Shown one piece after another: positions 13,508 through 16,878 of a stretch of 16,878 bases of DNA. Location of the stretch: contig JALOSN010000008.1 in assembly GCA_025458415.1 (NCBI GenBank), forward strand, positions 1-16,878. Reading direction: 5' to 3'. Position 1 is the first letter of the stretch, and every line of letters starts with the position of its first letter. The position numbers and the translations under genes are program-made. Source of the DNA: Hydrogenophaga sp. GTDB lineage: Bacteria; Pseudomonadota; Gammaproteobacteria; Burkholderiales; Burkholderiaceae_C. Below the pieces are notes generated by a model, which ran no database searches, had not been told where the DNA came from, and saw only the letters and a list, made by a program, of their open reading frames with translations.

Positions 13508-14466
13508 TGCGCTGGCTGGTGACAGGGGCCAACGGTTTTGTCGGTCGGGCCCTGGTCCGGCGCCTGCTCGGCCACGGACTGCCTGGAGGTGGTGCCTTGA
13601 CGCGGCTGGCGGTGACAGACCTGGCGCTGGATCCCGCGTGGACCGACCCCCGGCTGTTGTGCCTGCCGGGCGATCTCACGCAGACCGACACCTGGTCTGA
13701 AGCCTTTGCGCAAGGGCTGGACGGCATCTTTCACCTGGCCAGCGTGCCGGGTGGCTTCGCCGAGGCGCAGCCGGCGCAGGCAAGAACCGTCAACCTCGGG
13801 GCCACCCAGGCCTTGCTCGACCGGTGCCAGGTGCAGGTGGAAGCGGGTGGTGCTGTGCCCCGGCTGGTGTTTGCAAGCACCATTGCCGTCTATGGGTCGC
13901 CCATGCCGGCCGAGGTCACCGACAACACCCCTGCTGCGCCCCGCATGGCCTATGGCGTGCAGAAACTGATGGCCGAACTGGCGGTGGACCATGCGAGTCG
14001 ACGTGGCTGGGTCGATGGTGTTTCTCTGCGTCTGCCCGGTGTGCTGGCAAGACCACCCGCTCCGACCGGTCAGATATCGGCTTTCCTGAGCAATTTTGTC
14101 CGTGAGCTGTCACAGGGGCGCTGGTTTGAATGCCCGACTTCGCCGGGCGCCACGACCTGGGCCTCATCCCTGCCCAATGTGGTCGACAACCTGCTGCATG
14201 CGGCCCTTCTGGACACATCCGCCATGTCGGGTTCGCGCAGCCTGCTCCTGCCCACGTTGCGGGTGAGCATGGCCGAGCTGGCCGATGCGATTGCGCAGGT
14301 GTATGCCGTGCCTGCGCGCGAGCGGGTCCGCTGGTGTCCCGACCAGCACATCGAGGCGCTGTTCGGAAGCTTTCCGCCCGTGCACACCGAGGCGGCGTTG
14401 CGACTCGGCTTCGTCAGTGATGGCGACAGCCCGGAGCTGGTGCGGCGGTCGCTCGATCCCTGCTGA
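13507..14466 (+). CDS. NAD-dependent epimerase/dehydratase-family protein, DenD (D-erythronate dehydrogenase)-like
   Basis: A 319-residue extended short-chain dehydrogenase. The N-terminal NAD site is VTGANGFVG (5-13). GIFHLASVPGGFAEAQ follows, then the catalytic FASTIAVYG stretch and the Y-x3-K pair in AYGVQKLMAE. The segment SRRGWVDGVSLRLPGVLARP and the later GSRSLLLPTLRVSMAELADA match the DenD subgroup, which oxidises D-erythronate at C2. The usual DenD partners (a four-carbon sugar acid kinase and an aldolase) are not in the window, so here it may oxidise a hydroxy-acid intermediate of the ring pathway. TGATG couples it to the preceding gene. It is the last gene of the operon and its end is 19 bases from the convergent phosphatase gene. 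Confidence 0.85.
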   Translation: MRWLVTGANGFVGRALVRRLLGHGLPGGGALTRLAVTDLALDPAWTDPRLLCLPGDLTQTDTWSEAFAQGLDGIFHLASVPGGFAEAQPAQARTVNLGATQALLDRCQVQVEAGGAVPRLVFASTIAVYGSPMPAEVTDNTPAAPRMAYGVQKLMAELAVDHASRRGWVDGVSLRLPGVLARPPAPTGQISAFLSNFVRELSQGRWFECPTSPGATTWASSLPNVVDNLLHAALLDTSAMSGSRSLLLPTLRVSMAELADAIAQVYAVPARERVRWCPDQHIEALFGSFPPVHTEAALRLGFVSDGDSPELVRRSLDPC

Positions 14467-14485
14467 GCCGGGTGTGGTGGCTGAC

Positions 14486-15001
14486 TCAGCCCCGGCCCTC
14501 CAGCTGCTGCCGCACATGCCGCAGCAGCCCCTCGCTGCCATCTTCCACCAGGTCCAGCACCAGCTCGAAACCCGCCGGCCCTCCCGCATAGGGGTCCGGT
14601 ACCACGGTGTGGTCGGAGCGCTGGAAGAACTCGGCAAAGCGCCGCAGCTTGCGCCGATGTTGCGGCGGGCACAACTGCTCGGCCAGGGCCAGGTTGTCCC
14701 AGTCCATGGCCAGCACGAGGTCGAATCGGTCGAAGTCGGCCGCCGTGAGCTGGCGGCCGCGCTGGGCTGAAAGGTCGTAGCCGCGGCGCAGGGCATGCCT
14801 CTGGCTGCGCGCGTCCGGCGGAGCACCGATGTGGTAGCCGTGGGTGCCGGCCGAATCGACCTGCACCTGCCTGGCCAGTCCGGCCTCGCGCACCCTTGCC
14901 TCGAACACGCCGTGCGCGGTCGGGCTGCGGCAGATGTTGCCCAGGCAGACGAACAGAACGCGGTAGGACGGGCCGGTGGCGGAGCTGTCTTCGCTTTTCA
15001 T
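14486..15001 (-). CDS. low-molecular-weight protein tyrosine phosphatase
   Basis: A 171-residue cytoplasmic protein when started at ATG 15001; an in-frame ATG at 15082 would add 27 residues lacking family features. The phosphate loop V-C-L-G-N-I-C-R-S near the N terminus gives the C-x5-R motif with nucleophile Cys19 and Arg25. The general acid Asp136 sits in VPDPYAGG, the conserved D-P-Y motif. The sequence VDSAGTHGYHIGAPPDARSQ is typical. It removes phosphate from tyrosine residues through a Cys-phosphate intermediate. Stand-alone bacterial members have varied roles, and those tied to exopolysaccharide synthesis sit beside a BY-kinase gene, which is absent here. No strong ribosome binding site is visible. 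It is convergent with the catabolic operon and probably unrelated to it. Confidence 0.93.
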   Translation of the reverse strand: MKSEDSSATGPSYRVLFVCLGNICRSPTAHGVFEARVREAGLARQVQVDSAGTHGYHIGAPPDARSQRHALRRGYDLSAQRGRQLTAADFDRFDLVLAMDWDNLALAEQLCPPQHRRKLRRFAEFFQRSDHTVVPDPYAGGPAGFELVLDLVEDGSEGLLRHVRQQLEGRG

Positions 15002-15192
15002 GAGCCCATTGTGCGGCAGACCCGCCGCAGATGTGGGCGCAGGGTTGCCGAAGGGCAACGCGGTGGGTGTGACACCCTTCATGACCGGACGGTCTGTGAG
15101 GTGGCAGGCGGCTTTCGGCCTGTCCGTGTGCGCCGGTTTCGGTCTATGCTTGCAACCGCATACCTTTCACCGACCGCTACGACGGAGCCTGC

Positions 15193-16059
15193 ATGGCCAG
15201 CGATATCGACACGGTGCGCGTGCTGCGCGCCATTTTCAGCGACATGCCGCGAGCGCCGCAGGGGCTCTCGCCCCTGGAGACGGCCGAGTGGATCCAGCAG
15301 GCCATGTCAGGCTTCGAGGGCGGTGAGATGGCCTACACCATCGAACACATCACCCGCAGCTCCATGGTCGACATCGTGCTGCGGCTGCGCGAGGATGGCC
15401 ACCTGCGAGATGACGGCGCTTTCGACGATCTGCTTCGGCAGTTGGAAAAGCCCGAAGGCCGCCAGGCGTTCATGGACTGGTGCATCCAGGCGCAAAAAAG
15501 CGTGGACGCCACCTCGCGACTGCTCAACCGGGCCAAGCGGTCGCTGACCGAGCCCGAACCCCTGTTCCAGATGGACCTGCCCGCCATGCAGCGCTTCATC
15601 GCGGGCGAGGCGTCCGGTCCGGGGCCGCTGTACACCGAGTTTGCCGGTCGCGACGATGTGCGCCAGGTGGGCGTGCTGGAGAGCCTGCCGGCCGTGGTGC
15701 ACGAGTTCGACTGGGGCTTCGTCACCGAGGACGAGGCCGGCTTTCATGTGTATGTGGCCAAGGCCTGGCGCGGTGGCTCCGTGGGCTATTTCGAGCGGTT
15801 CATGAATGCGTGGCGGCTGGAGACCACGCCCATCGCCGGCAGCGGCGTGAACCCGGCGCCGGTGCCCTTCGAGATCACGCCCGACGTCGGTATCGTGCGT
15901 TTCGCCAGCTTCAGCCTGTATGCAGGCGAGCAGCCGGTGCCGGCGGTGGTGCGCCGCTGGGTGGGCGAGGTGTTCCTGTCGCAGATGCTGCCGGTCATGG
16001 CGGCGCGGGCGACCGACCTGGACTACGACTTTCCACTGGCGGTCGCCGACTCGCTCTGA
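15193..16059 (+). CDS. conserved-looking soluble protein of unknown function
   Basis: I do not recognise this 288-residue protein. It has no signal peptide and no membrane helix. Residues 1-115 are charged and helical, with segments such as RSSMVDIVLRLREDGHLRDD and GRQAFMDWCIQAQKSVDATS. Residues 120-288 look more alpha/beta, with strands FHVYVAKAWRGG, DVGIVRFASFSLYAGE and a helix RRWVGEVFLSQMLPVMAARA. This suggests two domains. A good ribosome binding site, GGAG at 15184-15187, lies 5 bases before the ATG, and codon use matches the neighbours, so the gene is real. It is divergent from the phosphatase across a 191-base gap, and its last 37 bases overlap the 3' end of the convergent MarR gene. 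Confidence 0.75.
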   Translation: MASDIDTVRVLRAIFSDMPRAPQGLSPLETAEWIQQAMSGFEGGEMAYTIEHITRSSMVDIVLRLREDGHLRDDGAFDDLLRQLEKPEGRQAFMDWCIQAQKSVDATSRLLNRAKRSLTEPEPLFQMDLPAMQRFIAGEASGPGPLYTEFAGRDDVRQVGVLESLPAVVHEFDWGFVTEDEAGFHVYVAKAWRGGSVGYFERFMNAWRLETTPIAGSGVNPAPVPFEITPDVGIVRFASFSLYAGEQPVPAVVRRWVGEVFLSQMLPVMAARATDLDYDFPLAVADSL

Positions 16060-16565
16060 TCGCCCCCCGCGTTCACGCATGCGGCCGATCGCGCAGCGGG
16101 CTGTCCGAGCCTCGTCCACTGGCCGATCAGCGTGTCGATCTCTGTGGGACTGCATGGGCCGAACAGCTGTGCTGCCACCGTGGCCTGGGCCCGGGCATAC
16201 ACCTGGACCGCGGTCTGGGCGGATAGGGTCGGCCACAGGCAGTGGCTGCGGCGATCGTCCGGGTGGTTGCGACGCTCCAGGTAGTTCTCGTCCATCAGGC
16301 TTTTGACCATGCGGGTGACCTGCGCCTTGTCACGGCCGGTGAGGTCCGCCAGCCCGCCCGGCGTGATCCCTGGATGGTGCACGCACAACTGCAGCAGACG
16401 CAGGCTCATGGGCGGGGGCATGGCCGCGCCATGTTCGGCCAGCGTCTGACGCAGGCGCAGCTTGACCTGGGCGAACAGGCCCATCAGGCTATCCAGGGCT
16501 TCCAGATGTTTGGCTTCAGAGGCAGGCATATCCATTTGGTTGACTATATCAACAAGTTCACCCAT
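16023..16565 (-). CDS. MarR-family transcriptional regulator
   Basis: A 180-residue protein from ATG 16565 (MGELVDIVNQ). The winged helix-turn-helix is clear: MSLRLLQLCVHHPGITPGGL, ADLTGRDKAQVTRMVKSLMD as the recognition helix (about 72-91), and the wing after DDRRSHCLWPTL. A C-terminal helix completes the dimer region. MarR proteins are dimeric repressors that bind palindromes and release on ligand binding. Start choice is uncertain: ATG codons at 16535 and 16529 are alternatives, and a TTG at 16586 follows a strong AGGAGG. The gene is divergent from the siderophore-interacting gene, and two matching palindromes lie between or under their starts, so autoregulation and control of that gene are likely. 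Its 3' end overlaps the preceding gene by 37 bases. Confidence 0.9.
   Translation of the reverse strand: MGELVDIVNQMDMPASEAKHLEALDSLMGLFAQVKLRLRQTLAEHGAAMPPPMSLRLLQLCVHHPGITPGGLADLTGRDKAQVTRMVKSLMDENYLERRNHPDDRRSHCLWPTLSAQTAVQVYARAQATVAAQLFGPCSPTEIDTLIGQWTRLGQPAARSAACVNAGGDQSESATASGKS
16539..16553. promoter_or_regulatory. MarR operator candidate 1
   Basis: GTTGA-CTATA-TCAAC is a perfect palindrome with 5-base arms and a 5-base centre. It has the same arms as the site at 16569 and covers the -35 hexamer of the plus-strand promoter. The size and AT-rich centre fit a MarR dimer site. Confidence 0.7.
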
Positions 16566-16568
16566 AAT
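16540..16568 (+). promoter_or_regulatory. sigma-70 promoter for the siderophore-interacting gene
   Basis: TTGACT (16540-16545), a 17-base spacer and CATAAT (16563-16568) differ from the TTGACA/TATAAT consensus by one base each. The predicted transcript start near 16575 lies inside the second palindrome, about 29 bases before the ATG at 16604, so repressor binding would block it. Confidence 0.65.
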
Positions 16569-16583
16569 GTTGACATTATCAAC
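16569..16583. promoter_or_regulatory. MarR operator candidate 2
   Basis: GTTGA-CATTA-TCAAC repeats the arms of the 16539 site, and the two centres are exactly 30 bases apart, about three helical turns. It covers the predicted transcript start of the plus-strand gene. Confidence 0.7.
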
Positions 16584-16588
16584 CAAAC

Positions 16589-16595
16589 ACCTCCT
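16589..16595 (-). promoter_or_regulatory. strong Shine-Dalgarno on the minus strand before the MarR frame
   Basis: AGGAGGT on the minus strand is followed by an in-frame TTG at 16586 (3 bases after AGGAGG, short) and by ATG at 16565 (24 bases, long). It could mark an upstream TTG start for MarR or be coincidental. Confidence 0.3.
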
Positions 16596-16603
16596 GCCGC
16601 ACC

Positions 16604-16878
16604 ATGTCCATCCTCCCGAGCGCACCGCGCGAGGCCGATCCGGTCACACCCATGCCCCCCCTGCCCAACCAGGACAGCCCTCCACGCATGCTGGAAGTCG
16701 ACACCCTGCCTTCGGGTGTGAGGCGCGTTCGCTACCCCTTGAAGCGGCGAGAGCTCACCGTCATGCGGACTGCGCGCGCCACCCCTTCACTGGTGCGCAT
16801 CACGCTCGGTGGCGCCGATCTGCACGACTTTGTCAGCCTGGGCTTCGACGACCACGTCAAGGTGTTCATCCCCTCGGA
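16604..16878 (+). CDS. siderophore-interacting protein (ViuB/SIP FAD-binding family), 3' end outside window
   Basis: The first 91 codons are present and the gene runs off the right edge. After a 40-residue Pro-rich leader, the sequence RYPLKRRELTVMRTARATPS, then LVRITLGGADLHDF and GFDDHVKVFIPS, matches the start of the FAD-binding domain of siderophore-interacting proteins: the R-x-L-x-V strand, the VRITLGG strand and the DDHVKVFIP strand. The FAD R-x-Y-T motif would lie just beyond the window. These cytoplasmic flavoproteins reduce ferric siderophores with NAD(P)H or ferredoxin to release iron. No ribosome binding site precedes ATG 16604; later in-frame ATGs at 16652 and 16688 are alternatives. 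A near-consensus promoter with two MarR-type palindromes controls it. Confidence 0.85.
   Translation, partial: MSILPSAPREADPVTPMPPLPNQDSPPRMLEVDTLPSGVRRVRYPLKRRELTVMRTARATPSLVRITLGGADLHDFVSLGFDDHVKVFIPS

Noticed and set aside
15044..15059. Hairpin GTTGCC-GAAG-GGCAAC upstream of the phosphatase
   Set aside because: A perfect 6-base stem, but no T-tract follows on either strand and no regulatory role can be argued.

Overview
The window is GC-rich bacterial chromosome and reads most like a betaproteobacterium of the order Burkholderiales, perhaps Comamonadaceae. This is inferred from a Burkholderiales-type trimeric porin ending in Phe, a NodD-like LysR regulator, a fused DctQM TRAP transporter and codons ending mostly in G or C. 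I see no tRNA, rRNA, CRISPR array, insertion sequence or phage gene.

Left flank (1-1520): the 5' end of an exported protein on the minus strand, divergent from a secreted PepSY protein, with an array of TGAAC/GTTCA half-sites between them. Then come a very small stand-alone flagellar rod-type protein (minus) and a hotdog acyl-CoA thioesterase (plus).

Centre (1525-14466): a catabolic locus. A LysR regulator (minus) is divergent from an outer-membrane porin (plus). The 329-base gap between them holds a perfect FNR/ANR-type box and a separate perfect palindrome. The porin is followed by a strong rho-independent terminator with a long loop. A tightly packed run of ten same-strand genes follows: TRAP binding protein, fused TRAP permease, alpha/beta hydrolase, two-domain extradiol-type VOC dioxygenase, Rieske ferredoxin, FAD-dependent ring hydroxylase, cyclase-family metal hydrolase, cupin, fumarylacetoacetate hydrolase-family protein, and a DenD-like NAD-dependent dehydrogenase. 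Several neighbours overlap by 1 or 4 bases. Together these fit uptake of an organic acid or (hetero)aromatic compound, ring hydroxylation, extradiol cleavage, C-C hydrolysis and cleavage of an oxo-acid product. The substrate is not identifiable from sequence, and this gene combination is the best candidate here for an undescribed pathway.

Right flank (14486-16878): a low-molecular-weight protein tyrosine phosphatase (minus, convergent with the operon), an unrecognised 288-residue soluble protein (plus), a MarR regulator (minus) whose 3' end overlaps it, and the start of a siderophore-interacting flavoprotein (plus, cut by the window edge). Two matching 15-base palindromes, GTTGA-N5-TCAAC, lie exactly 30 bases apart over a near-consensus sigma-70 promoter facing the siderophore gene. 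This is a likely MarR-controlled switch.
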